From: Lepidonotus clava
Lineage: Eukaryota > Annelida > Polychaeta > Phyllodocida > Polynoidae
Assembly: GCA_936440205.1 (NCBI GenBank)
Contig: OW387149.1
Coordinates: 31,092,966 to 31,156,965, forward strand
Reading direction: 5' to 3'
DNA length: 64,000 bases
The notes below the pieces were generated by a model. That model did not search any database and was not told where the DNA came from. It saw only the letters and a list, made by a program, of their open reading frames with translations. Numbering within the stretch: position 1 is the stretch's first letter; every line of letters begins with the position of its first letter. This document shows, one piece after another, positions 38,351 to 47,699 of the stretch. Made by a program: the position numbers and the translations under genes.

Positions 38351-38925
38351 TTCTATAAAGTCTGATATACTTAAATATGATATACAAACCTGATTCCTTA
38401 CAACCTACAAATCTAGGCTAAACCTGGTACCTTACAACCCTATGATCCATAGCTATCACAAGAACATTTACGAACCAATCTGTGAAGTTCTCACACTCGA
38501 TCACTTCCTCCGTTTCATCATCACTCAACTCTTCCAATTATAAACTGTGGAATATTCAACTTAGGAGGCAAACAATTTTTGCATACATAATAATAAGGTA
38601 ATCCACAATTAAGACACTCTCTAAACATTTCACCCTGACATTGCTTGCAATAAGTTTTACCTTCAACTAATAATACAAGATTATTACACTTGCTACAATT
38701 TTTTTTTTCTGGCTTGTTTAAAAAGTTAACCGTCATTTCTATAAAGTCTGATAAACTTAAACGTGATATACAAACCTGATACCTTACAACCTAAGAATCT
38801 AGGCTAAACCTGGTACCTTATAACCCTACGATTCAAAGATATCACAAGAACATTTACGAACCAATCTGTGAAGTTCCCTCACTACAATCACTTTCCTCCG
38901 TTTCATCATCACTCAACTCTGGTTT
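38348..38925. repeat. 386-bp tandem duplication between zinc-ribbon and PC4-like genes
   Basis: The stretch upstream of the zinc-ribbon start (CATTTCTATAAAGTCTGATA at 38348) recurs at 38734, and the part coding the end of the PC4-like protein is echoed near 38500-38530. The unit includes the N-terminal zinc-ribbon part, explaining the short second ribbon gene. Confidence 0.8.
38521..38736 (-). CDS. Short duplicated zinc-ribbon protein, element 2
   Basis: 71 residues, nearly the same as the start of the 244-residue protein (KKNCSKCNNLVLLVEGKTYC, then ECLNCGLPY), ending soon after a last CKNC pair. Made by the 386-bp duplication. In element 1 the equivalent place holds the 201-residue single-ribbon protein, so both elements keep two ribbon genes here. 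Confidence 0.45.
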   Translation of the reverse strand: MTVNFLNKPEKKNCSKCNNLVLLVEGKTYCKQCQGEMFRECLNCGLPYYYVCKNCLPPKLNIPQFIIGRVE

Positions 38926-39225
38926 AAATTTTGTAAAACTTGACTTCCTTCTCTTCCTTGAACTTCGCTCTTCATCGTTATACTTTTGAAGTTTTGAAAT
39001 CTTACTAGAAATTACACTTTTCAAATCTTGAAACTCTTCCATTTTCATAGAAACAGTCTTGTCTCGCATCACATCAGTTATATGACAATACAAATCTCCA
39101 TTAAAACGAGTAACATCAACCCTCTTCTTACTACCGAAAGCTGAAACATATAATCTCTCACTAGCCATTTTAGAACTCTTAGACTTAGGCATAACTAAAT
39201 ACCTTGAAACAAAATTCAGAAACAA
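38854..39225 (-). CDS. PC4-like ssDNA-binding protein, element 2
   Basis: Up to 123 residues; the real start is more likely MPKSKSSKMA or MASERLYV, inside the frame. Domain: SAFGSKKRVDVTRFNGDLYC, then HITDVMRDKTVSM, then a helix, then a basic and acidic tail. Aligns with the element 1 protein over the domain. Confidence 0.5.
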   Translation of the reverse strand: MFLNFVSRYLVMPKSKSSKMASERLYVSAFGSKKRVDVTRFNGDLYCHITDVMRDKTVSMKMEEFQDLKSVISSKISKLQKYNDEERSSRKRRKSSFTKFKPELSDDETEESDCSEGTSQIGS

Positions 39226-39344
39226 AATTCAAAAACACTACAATCGTAAGTAAATCTTGGAAATTCAAAACACAAAGAGTGAACCACATGCTTATCACAA
39301 GAACATTTTCACATTAACTAGAAAAAAAGAAAAAAAAGAACTGA

Positions 39345-42300
39345 TTATTCAAAATCCCTAACTCTTTTTTCCTCGTACTTTTTTTTCCTCGTGCAAATTT
39401 TTCTTTTTCTTGAACATATATTATAATTACCATATGCTAAAGATTTAATTCCATTTGGATATAACCATCTTTTATCTTCAAAAGGAGATAAAGCCAGTTT
39501 CTCCTGCTTAATAGTATAAACATCATGTTTAAAACTTCTAATAGAATGAAACTGTGTTCTAATTCGAGAACACTTCATCAATACATCTTTAAATTCAGAA
39601 TGAAATAATGCATCTACACTTGATCTAGCTATTCCCTTTGCACGTTTAATAACATTACCATCTTCTAAAAATATTGAATATAATTTAGGACGTAATGCAA
39701 CAAATTCACGTATCCTTTTACCACCAGTTTCGTCCTTAAATTTTCCAAGTACCTTATAGTTCTCATTATTGTACAATTCATGTTCTGTTGAAAGATTAGA
39801 AAAATCAAAATAATGCAGCAAACCTTTCATTTTTCTCATAAAATTCTCATCTCTTATCTTGTAAATCAAAGAATCTGTATCAGTATACAGCAATTGAATA
39901 TTCTTTAAAGTAAAATTTTTCAGCATAACATTATAATGAAAATCAAACATGTGTAATTTAGACAAATCCAAAACGCAGAATCCTAAATAAATTGGTTTAT
40001 CCAATAACAACTGTGGTTTCCTGAACTGAATTCCAACGAAGTCGGAATCAAATACATTTACAGACTGGAAAGTCGGTCTATTAATCAAAAAAGAAGCCCT
40101 TTTTGGGCATGAAGTTAATTCCATAGAAACGCGTCTTTTCACGTTCTCCATACATTTTCCGAATGTAGAATTGTTCATCAATTTAAAAAATTCTTTATCA
40201 AATAAAGAAACAGATTCTTGTCTTTTCTTATTGTTAAAATCGATATATGGTTTCATCCAACATTTCTGTTTAAATGATAAAATCCTATGAATTTCTTCGA
40301 TCTTCATACCCAGCTGTAAATATAATTTCAAATTTCTATAATGCACAATATACCTAACCTTTCTAAACAAAGTAGAAATCAATTTCTCCGGACTTTTATT
40401 ATAGTGCATATTAAATTTAGATAATACATCCTTAGCATATGATGATAATTGATTATAATGGATTGACAATTTCTCCGGAGCTAAAGGAAACATGTCATGT
40501 AAGTCGTGCAATCTAGAAGGATAAAGTAACGTTACCTCAAACACATAACCTGTTCTTCCTTCATCCGTCAACTTTAAAATTTCTTCCTCATTAAAAAATT
40601 TTGCTGAATCTAACCAAACAAAATCTTTGTATGGTAAAGGTTGCGACATAGCAAATCCATAGAGATTATTACAATCATAATATACAATATACTCATCCGC
40701 ATTATTAGCCTCAGCATATCGTCTAACAACATTTGTAATACCACCACGTATTCCTCTTTCAAAAAAATTATACATATCCAACTCTGTCAATAAATCGCAT
40801 TTGATACCTGTAAATTTTAACATAGCATCATAACTAAGAGCTGGTGCAGTCAAATATTGAACAGGATCTAAACCATAATAATCTAAACTTCTCTCTCGAA
40901 ACGATTCAAACACATCAGTAAGCAAAAGAACGTCAATTTTTAAATAAACTTTCAAATAATCTTCAATATTTCTACAATTAAAAATATTAAACATTTTCAA
41001 AGCTAATTTGTATTCTTCTTCAGTAATATCTTTATTCGTAAGAACATTAAAAAAATGTGATTTATCTGGTAAACATTGCTCCTTCAATTTATCCCAAGAA
41101 TCTATATAGTCATAACACATAACTCCTTTCCTAACAACATACTTTAACCACTTATTATTGAAATACTTTCTCGTTTCTATGAATTCATCACTACCCTTTT
41201 GAACCAAAAGATCTGCTAAATTTGATAATGAATTAGGAAGAAATTGAAATGAATCAATTATAAAAAAACCATCAAAACTTAAAGTCAAAAATTTTTCAAC
41301 GCTTCGTGGTAAAACAGTTACTTTACTAGTTTCCTGTATACACTCATGTATTTCTTTAACAATAAAATGTGTGTCATAATTCATTGCATTATGCATGACT
41401 ATAGGAATTTTAAAATTTGGAAACCTTAAAGAACTTCTAACCAAATTGCAAGTATTGCATGCATAATTCACATCTCTACCTTTTCCTTCTCTACCTAAAT
41501 GTGCGTGATCTATAACCTTCTTTACACCCAATTCTGAAAACGAAATACCGCACAAGTAGCATCGAGTTTGCTTTGATAAATGTGCTAAATCTGAAACAGT
41601 CAGTTCTAAAACTTTCCTATTATTATCAAAAATATACGAAATTTCGGCTCTTACTTGATTCAAATAATGAATAAATTTTTGCATAACACGTTTTCCTACA
41701 TAAATAAATGGAGGTTGAGAATATTCAGAATATTTAGAAACAAGAACTGCTCCTACTGCATTTAAAGTATGTTTTGATTTTAATACAGTAGACTTTCCCT
41801 TAAAACAATTTATATTTGAATTAAAAGTCTCAAAATCTGCATAAACAACAAAATGATGTTTAATTTGTTTATGATATGATCTAAACTTAACTTTCGTACC
41901 TTTTACTGGTAAATTGTAAGACTGTCCAGTATACTTATTATCATAGCAAGTAGACTTAGTATGCATTTCACAATCCACTTTCTTATTGAAAGATTGTAAA
42001 CATCTATCACAAAAATACCTTGTTCTTTTCCAATAAAATGGTCTTATAAACTTATCCAAATTTTTAATAAATAAATAATGATCCTTAAACAACAACAAAT
42101 TTACGTGTCTTCTATGTTCACTTGTAAAATTCGTAGAAATATACATAGGAAATGGAACCAATCTTGAACTTCGATTACATGAAATTTCGTTAAAAAGACC
42201 GAAAACATTAACTGTAACATTATTATTCTTTTCAAATTTTGGAATATCTGACAATCTCACAGGAAACGAAATACCTTTTAAATTTAAACTATTCAATAAT

Positions 42301-42839
42301 AATGAATATTTACTTAAATCTTTAAAAACTCCATAAATTGAAGCTAATATACAATAAACAAAACACTTATTATCTTCACAACCTAAATTAATCAATCTCT
42401 TAGCTTTCAACCAATCAGGTAACTCTATCTTTTTACCACCAAAAGGATTAGCTCTAAAAACTCCTAATCTTACCAAATTTATCCCCGTTAGAAACCAACC
42501 AGAACCAGCTTGAACAAAACCGTCAAATAATGCTAAAATTACTCTTAACGCAGATAACAACTTTTCCTTTAATGAATAGAACGTTAAGACTTGAATTACA
42601 TGGCTTTGAAACCAAGGTTTGATTTCAAAGTATTCGTTTGTATCTAAATTGTATTTTCCTAAAGTTGCATTAAAAGAAATTTGAAACTTTATCCCTCCAT
42701 GTACACTCAGTTTACTTTCCAATTTCTGATACAGAACATTAAATTTCTTTTGAAAATAAAATTCAATATCCACATGCTTATTTCTTGGATAAAAATCATA
42801 ATCTACAATAAGACCACCCAATATTCGTTTCCTTTTCAT
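39345..42839 (-). CDS. polB: Protein-primed family B DNA polymerase, element 2
   Basis: 1164 residues. Exonuclease YADFETF, HNAMNYDTHF and YLKIDVLLLTDVF; zinc/HNH-like insert with CYLCG, VIDHAHLGREGKGRDVNYAC and CNTC; polymerase motifs A YDCNNLYGFAM, B KLMNNSTFGKCMEN, C YTDTDS. An early finger YFCDRCLQSF is also kept. Collinear with element 1 along the whole length. Looks whole. Confidence 0.95.
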   Translation of the reverse strand: MKRKRILGGLIVDYDFYPRNKHVDIEFYFQKKFNVLYQKLESKLSVHGGIKFQISFNATLGKYNLDTNEYFEIKPWFQSHVIQVLTFYSLKEKLLSALRVILALFDGFVQAGSGWFLTGINLVRLGVFRANPFGGKKIELPDWLKAKRLINLGCEDNKCFVYCILASIYGVFKDLSKYSLLLNSLNLKGISFPVRLSDIPKFEKNNNVTVNVFGLFNEISCNRSSRLVPFPMYISTNFTSEHRRHVNLLLFKDHYLFIKNLDKFIRPFYWKRTRYFCDRCLQSFNKKVDCEMHTKSTCYDNKYTGQSYNLPVKGTKVKFRSYHKQIKHHFVVYADFETFNSNINCFKGKSTVLKSKHTLNAVGAVLVSKYSEYSQPPFIYVGKRVMQKFIHYLNQVRAEISYIFDNNRKVLELTVSDLAHLSKQTRCYLCGISFSELGVKKVIDHAHLGREGKGRDVNYACNTCNLVRSSLRFPNFKIPIVMHNAMNYDTHFIVKEIHECIQETSKVTVLPRSVEKFLTLSFDGFFIIDSFQFLPNSLSNLADLLVQKGSDEFIETRKYFNNKWLKYVVRKGVMCYDYIDSWDKLKEQCLPDKSHFFNVLTNKDITEEEYKLALKMFNIFNCRNIEDYLKVYLKIDVLLLTDVFESFRERSLDYYGLDPVQYLTAPALSYDAMLKFTGIKCDLLTELDMYNFFERGIRGGITNVVRRYAEANNADEYIVYYDCNNLYGFAMSQPLPYKDFVWLDSAKFFNEEEILKLTDEGRTGYVFEVTLLYPSRLHDLHDMFPLAPEKLSIHYNQLSSYAKDVLSKFNMHYNKSPEKLISTLFRKVRYIVHYRNLKLYLQLGMKIEEIHRILSFKQKCWMKPYIDFNNKKRQESVSLFDKEFFKLMNNSTFGKCMENVKRRVSMELTSCPKRASFLINRPTFQSVNVFDSDFVGIQFRKPQLLLDKPIYLGFCVLDLSKLHMFDFHYNVMLKNFTLKNIQLLYTDTDSLIYKIRDENFMRKMKGLLHYFDFSNLSTEHELYNNENYKVLGKFKDETGGKRIREFVALRPKLYSIFLEDGNVIKRAKGIARSSVDALFHSEFKDVLMKCSRIRTQFHSIRSFKHDVYTIKQEKLALSPFEDKRWLYPNGIKSLAYGNYNICSRKRKICTRKKKYEEKRVRDFE

Positions 42840-42860
42840 TCGGCTACCTTCTCAGTCATG

Positions 42861-42917
42861 CCACCTAGCGTTTCAGACTGAAAGCTATTTCAACCACCTA
42901 GCGTTTCAGACTGAAAC
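42861..42917. promoter_or_regulatory. Paired operator-like repeats upstream of PolB, element 2
   Basis: CCACCTAGCGTTTCAGACTG followed by AAA occurs twice, 33 bases apart, 20-80 bases upstream of the PolB start. Each holds a palindrome TTTCAGACTGAAA, and its first half reads as a CTCF-like CGCTAGGTGG on the minus strand. Candidate protein-binding sites for PolB control. Confidence 0.4.
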
Positions 42918-43018
42918 TATTTCAGTTTCTATACATAATAAAACAACTTTCGATTTTAGACCATTAGACCATTCATCTCAAGAACGTTTTACATTATAAA
43001 AAAAATCTAAAAACAAAA

Positions 43019-44008
43019 CTATGAAATTTTCCGGAAATGTAAAATAATGCAAACTGTGCCAAACTCAAACTTAACCAATTCACCATCATCAGTTGTTATT
43101 TTTATTTCAATCTCCTTAATCTTTTCATATGCTAATTTCTTATAATGTGGATGAGTATATATTCTTTTAATTATTTTTCCATATTCCCCTGCACAATTAA
43201 CTGTTCGTAATAACCTCGTTTTCACATCACCTACCATTTGAAAATCTACCAAATTTGTATAAATAAACATATTACTAGAATCTACGTGAAATCTTGCAAC
43301 CCCACTTCCTTCATACAGATAAAAGTCCGTTTGATCTCTATTTTGACTCAAACCAAAATAATGCATCCTCATAACCTCATTAACATCATCAACAGTAGAC
43401 GTTAACTCTGGTCCATCAAATGTATATGTAAATAATGAATCATCAGGTTCTATAGAATCTTCTAAACGTAAAACTCTAACTAAAAAAGTAGGAAGTATAA
43501 TACTGTCCCCTTTACCCACTCGAAAAGTTACTCTATTATTTACAGAATTATACTCAAATTTAGAATATCTTCTATAAGAAACACGACCTACACCAGATAT
43601 AGAATTCTCAAATTCAGCTATCTTTTCATTCAATACATCTACCAAATGTTTAATCGAATAATAGCCAAAACTCAATTCGAAATACATATGTCGTAAACCA
43701 AAAGATTCTTCTTCGTTCAATTCATCTAAAGATTCTATGCCAAATCTATCTATATCTGGATTTTCACGTCTTTTTAAATGAAAAGTTTTTCTCAACAAAT
43801 ATATAGTTCGATTTTGTGAAAGATGAACTGGATAATTGTACCAAGATTTAGGGAAATCTATTTCAACTAATGCTAACTGCCATTGTCCCTTACATTCAAT
43901 AGCATTTTGAAGTTCTATATAATAATGACTAGTCTTATTTTCTTTCGTTTTATGAATAGTATTGGAAGGTAAAGTTAAATAAAATTCACCACCAAAAGTT
44001 TCCTCCAT
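43019..44008 (-). CDS. Penton-like minor capsid protein, element 2
   Basis: 329 residues. FYLTLPSNTIHKTKENKTSH then GQWQLALVEIDFPKSWYNYP at the start, and EIEIKITTDDGELVKFEFG then ILHFRKIS at the end. The start fits the Polinton family phrase FYLTLPSN better than the element 1 copy. Confidence 0.6.
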   Translation of the reverse strand: MEETFGGEFYLTLPSNTIHKTKENKTSHYYIELQNAIECKGQWQLALVEIDFPKSWYNYPVHLSQNRTIYLLRKTFHLKRRENPDIDRFGIESLDELNEEESFGLRHMYFELSFGYYSIKHLVDVLNEKIAEFENSISGVGRVSYRRYSKFEYNSVNNRVTFRVGKGDSIILPTFLVRVLRLEDSIEPDDSLFTYTFDGPELTSTVDDVNEVMRMHYFGLSQNRDQTDFYLYEGSGVARFHVDSSNMFIYTNLVDFQMVGDVKTRLLRTVNCAGEYGKIIKRIYTHPHYKKLAYEKIKEIEIKITTDDGELVKFEFGTVCIILHFRKIS

Positions 44009-44137
44009 TTTTGACTAATATCAACTAATTATTGATTTAAATTAATATCACTTTCAAAGAACATGAATGATATAGAATGTACAATATTAAGAACATTTAA
44101 ACACTATTCATATAGCTTAACATTTCCAAACTCAACT

Positions 44138-44178
44138 TTAATAACATTTATGTTCACTTCGAACATAAATGTTATTAA
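44138..44178. terminator. Perfect 18-bp hairpin between RING-like and penton-like genes
   Basis: TTAATAACATTTATGTTC and its complement around ACTTC. It lies 31 bases past the RING-like gene on the minus strand, a natural place for an RNA 3'-end or processing signal. Nothing similar was seen at the same place in element 1. Confidence 0.5.
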
Positions 44179-44208
44179 TCTCATACAATATCAAGAACAT
44201 TGAAAAGA

Positions 44209-45054
44209 TTAACATCTCTTCAAGCTCAGCTTTGTGAAATTATACACATAAGACAAACTTTCTCTTTTCATATGAACTCTCACATACTCATTTCGAAAAA
44301 TTTCACCATTCACCCATAAAGTTCTACATGAAGGACAATTAAAACTTGATATATAAGTAAAATTATAATTATAAGAATGATATGAAATAAATAACCTTCT
44401 AAAACAAGTCGAATGCGCAGGTTTCGAACAACAACGCAACAAAAGCATTTTATCAGACTGGTTATTATCTTTACTAATAATAAGATTCCTGCAAAGTTCG
44501 CAATATATACGAAAAGTTTTGAAATGGAAAGAATTCAATCTTCTTGCATTTCGAAGACACCTTTGTAATTTAGTTCTCACAAACTGACTTGGATTATGTA
44601 CATTGTATGTTAGTTTATAAAATTGAATTTCTGTAATTCTTAAATAATCACAAACTGACTCTATTGCAATACATGAATATAAATGCTTCGTTCCTAAATA
44701 GTAAAACATGTAATCTAAAATAATTGGAATACATTTTAAATCTTGCCACATTCTAATTAATAAATATTTCAAAACAATTTCACAATCAAAATAAGAAGCA
44801 AAAAAAACTAAACCTTCAAAAGAAAACCTTCTCATAGAATGAACATATTCCAAATCATCACTTTCAGAAATAATAACCATCAACTCGAGACATTCTTTCG
44901 AAGATAAAACTTTTAAATCTGGAATCTGAATATTCATAAGAATAGAACTTAAATCACTAGTACTTATATGAAAGTAAAAAGATACCAAAGCTGAGAAATA
45001 CAAGCAACGTTCTTGCAAAGCATGAAAACATACAAAACGACCTCGCTTACCCAT
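44209..45054 (-). CDS. RING-like zinc-finger protein, element 2
   Basis: 281 residues. CELC, LLRCCSKPAHSTCF and FNCPSCRTLW give a fuller RING pattern than in element 1 (note CPSCR). N-terminal CLYFSALVSFYFHI and GLVFFASYFDCEIVLKYL match element 1, so the pair is homologous throughout. Confidence 0.55.
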   Translation of the reverse strand: MGKRGRFVCFHALQERCLYFSALVSFYFHISTSDLSSILMNIQIPDLKVLSSKECLELMVIISESDDLEYVHSMRRFSFEGLVFFASYFDCEIVLKYLLIRMWQDLKCIPIILDYMFYYLGTKHLYSCIAIESVCDYLRITEIQFYKLTYNVHNPSQFVRTKLQRCLRNARRLNSFHFKTFRIYCELCRNLIISKDNNQSDKMLLLRCCSKPAHSTCFRRLFISYHSYNYNFTYISSFNCPSCRTLWVNGEIFRNEYVRVHMKRESLSYVYNFTKLSLKRC

Positions 45055-45109
45055 GATGACTTCACTTGGAATAATAAGTGCAACAATCAGTATAATCTAC
45101 AAAATCTAA

Positions 45110-45156
45110 ATTATAATGCGATCCCTAGTGTAACAATCTAGGAATCACATTATAAT
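45110..45156. other. Near-perfect 19-bp stem-loop over a small-ORF stop, element 2
   Basis: ATTATAATGCGATCCCTAG pairs with CTAGGAATCACATTATAAT at 17 of 19 positions, the rest being G-U type, around a 9-base loop. It includes the stop of the small zinc-finger frame. Confidence 0.55.
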
Positions 45157-45283
45157 CTCTCAAAGGTGGTGGAATAAAAAGACTAGAAATAGGATTAAAA
45201 CCAGTATGTCTCGACCGATGTAATCGTAATAATGTATATGATGAGAACATCTTTGAACATAAAGAACAACTGAAAATCAATTT
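45125..45283 (-). CDS. Small C2H2 zinc-finger frame, element 2
   Basis: About 52 codons: CSLCSKMFSSYTLLRLHRSRH is a clean C-x2-C-x12-H-x3-H finger, followed by FIPPPLRDYN. Homologous to the small frame in element 1 in finger, LLRLH and FIPPP. Here too it follows an A-run at the end of the early gene upstream, in another frame. It contains one internal ATG, inside the finger. Listed as a separate feature. Confidence 0.6.
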   Translation of the reverse strand, partial: KLIFSCSLCSKMFSSYTLLRLHRSRHTGFNPISSLFIPPPLRDYNVIPRLLH

Positions 45284-46653
45284 TTTTTTTTAGGACCGCG
45301 TTTACCCTTAGTCTCTTTTAATAAAATAGAAGAACAATGCAGCGGGCAACACGCGCAAACTTCTATATTATCTGGAAGAACATTCTTTTTTAAAACCTCC
45401 ACATGTTTCCTTATACGATCAGAAACTTCCAAAACATTGTCCAAATTACAATGAACCCTTTCGCATTGTTCTTCATACAAAGTATCAAAAGGTTTAAAAT
45501 TTTTTAACTGCTTAACGCGACTTGAAGATTCTACATTTATTTCCTCCTCTTGCTCACTATCGCATTGACAAACCATCTCTTTCTTAACATCATCACTTTC
45601 GTCTTCCTTGCACCTTTCCACATTAAAAAAATCATTCGAAACTGTAGATGGGACAAAATGCCTCAATTTCTCAACATGCTCTGTAAAATCACAATCTTCA
45701 TCTGAAGTTGTCTGTAAATCTTTCCTTACTTGATCTACTAAAGCTTTCCTTGCTTCACCTACTAAATGAGACTCTGGTAAAAGTTTTCTTTCAACTTCAT
45801 CATCTGAACTAGAATCCGATGATACAAATTCAGGTGTCTTGTAAACTTTCATTTCCTTAACCTTAGAAGCCTTAGAAACATCAGTTAAATCTTCAGTATG
45901 TTTTATTGTACTTTCACGTGATGTTCTTTTTCGTGATGTAATAGAAAGCGGTAAAACATCTTTATTCCTACTTTCAAAACTTTGACCTTTATTCTCAATT
46001 CCAATACAACTTTGATCATTTCTCCTCACACCTCTACTTTCTCCATTTTTACATCGAATCAGTGCATCACTTTTCCGTTTACTCTTATCCTTCAATTTCT
46101 CATTACCTACTTGATTATCTACACACTTCTGCATTGCCTTTTCAACAACTGGAAAAATTAAACTACTTTTCTGAGCACCCAAATCAGTCTTCTTAAAACA
46201 ATTTTCGCTATTACTCCATTGAATAACCAGTGGATAAGATTGTCTATAAGATTTACTAGGATGAAAACTCACATTCTTTCCATTCGCTGAATAAATACAA
46301 ATTGGTAATTTCAGCAAATCACATATATTTGGAAAAATCAAACTATCTCTTGATCTTAAATCAGTCATAATCTTTTCATTTTCATTTTTCAAAATCCAAT
46401 AAGCAGCTGAAGTTGAAAATGTTTGAGACCTTAAAACCTTAACTAAAGAAGTCTTAAAGTCATTCAAAAAATCATGCAGCTTCGACCAAGATTCCTTAGA
46501 TTTCATCGGAATCAATGTTTGAAAACAAATGTAAGTAAAATAAAAAACATGCTCTTCATCACGTTTAACACTATTCCAATACTCAACATTTCCCTTTTCA
46601 TCACAAAGAAGAAATTTCAAAATAATATAAATCAACTTGGTAAATGAATCCAT
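45277..46653 (-). CDS. OTU-like? early protein with CxCC tail, element 2
   Basis: 458 residues. TDLRSRDSLIFPNICDLLKL, PICIYSANGKNVSFHPS and YPLVIQWSNSENCFKKTDLG correspond to the element 1 segments. The middle is longer and charged. The tail VCACCPLHCSSILLKETKGK followed by RGPKKK is the best conserved part. Function not known. Confidence 0.5.
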   Translation of the reverse strand: MDSFTKLIYIILKFLLCDEKGNVEYWNSVKRDEEHVFYFTYICFQTLIPMKSKESWSKLHDFLNDFKTSLVKVLRSQTFSTSAAYWILKNENEKIMTDLRSRDSLIFPNICDLLKLPICIYSANGKNVSFHPSKSYRQSYPLVIQWSNSENCFKKTDLGAQKSSLIFPVVEKAMQKCVDNQVGNEKLKDKSKRKSDALIRCKNGESRGVRRNDQSCIGIENKGQSFESRNKDVLPLSITSRKRTSRESTIKHTEDLTDVSKASKVKEMKVYKTPEFVSSDSSSDDEVERKLLPESHLVGEARKALVDQVRKDLQTTSDEDCDFTEHVEKLRHFVPSTVSNDFFNVERCKEDESDDVKKEMVCQCDSEQEEEINVESSSRVKQLKNFKPFDTLYEEQCERVHCNLDNVLEVSDRIRKHVEVLKKNVLPDNIEVCACCPLHCSSILLKETKGKRGPKKKN

Positions 46654-46665
46654 TTTAATAACGAT

Positions 46666-47277
46666 TCATTTACTATCAAATACCAACTTTATATCATTAC
46701 AAATTTTAAAAAAATGAAAAATATCCTTCGTCAAACAATTACCTTTATAACTATACAAAATAGTAAAAACTGTACTCGAATTATTCTTTAACTTTAATCT
46801 AAAACTTGAAAAATAATAAGTATTATTAAATTTTAACCACACAGATTCAGGAGAATTCGACTCTCGAACCTCAAAATCATATTTCATAAAATATGTTTGC
46901 ACAATTCGTTCACAAAATTCTTTAAAAGTCAATTTATCAGATCTTGATAAAACTAAACTAAATGTAAACTGAATATTTCTAACATCAACAAAAACTGAAG
47001 AGAACGAACAAGAAATGCCTTCAGACACAAAAAGAGAAACCTCTGAAACAAACTTATCTATATTCAATAATACAAATGAAAAACAACTTCTCAAATAAAC
47101 ACTACAAAACCCATTTTTTGTCAATTTTATTGTATAATGAGAACGTCTACAACTTACAGAACCGCGATATAAAGTTGAATTTATCCATTTCTTATACGTC
47201 TTAAAAAGATCAACACTTACTGCAGGATTAAAATCTAAAGAAAATATAATCAAATTTACTCCATACGTAATATGCAT
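46666..47277 (-). CDS. TBP-fold-like? early protein, element 2
   Basis: Start set at MHITYGVNLIIFSLDF to match MQISYSINLVIFKVNF in element 1; the frame extends 14 codons upstream. Half 1 has STLYRGSVSCRRSHYTIKLT then NGFCSVYLR; half 2 begins NIQFTFSLVL. SVWL and FSSFRLKL are shared with element 1. Divergent from the glycoprotein gene, with a spacer of about 150 bases between. Confidence 0.45.
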   Translation of the reverse strand: MHITYGVNLIIFSLDFNPAVSVDLFKTYKKWINSTLYRGSVSCRRSHYTIKLTKNGFCSVYLRSCFSFVLLNIDKFVSEVSLFVSEGISCSFSSVFVDVRNIQFTFSLVLSRSDKLTFKEFCERIVQTYFMKYDFEVRESNSPESVWLKFNNTYYFSSFRLKLKNNSSTVFTILYSYKGNCLTKDIFHFFKICNDIKLVFDSK

Positions 47278-47424
47278 AAACAAGTTTAAAACTGGCACCT
47301 CATAGACTAGACCACACACATTTAACTTGATTCAAGTTAAAAGTGAAACCATACAACCTTCGACTCTTGTACAGCGCGAATATACTCACTGTAATCCACT
47401 CTACTCGAACCGTACAACTACAAG

Positions 47425-47699
47425 ATGCTACACATCACCACAATTCTCCTTATCCTCCAATGCCTCACCTGCAACTGCTACTCGTCAAATTGCGAGTTTT
47501 CACCACAAGAACCTGCTGCTATCACATGCGACAACATTCCAGAAAAATTCACCACTCGTCTCCTGACAGTAACAAAACTTTACTGTCGCCTCTGTGATCC
47601 TTCGACCTCAACTCTCTCATATCATCAAAGCCTTCTACCTTACCTCTCTTCTATCTTCACATCTTCGCACTCTTTCACATGCGAAGACGGTGAATGCAG
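47425..47699 (+). CDS. Glycoprotein gene, candidate exon 1, element 2
   Basis: Signal peptide MLHITTILLILQCLTCNCYS, then a Cys-containing domain ending SFTCEDGEC, and a consensus donor CAG/GTAAGT. Matches element 1 in size, position, orientation and the last Cys pair, although other residues differ strongly, as expected of a fast-evolving surface domain. Confidence 0.6.
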
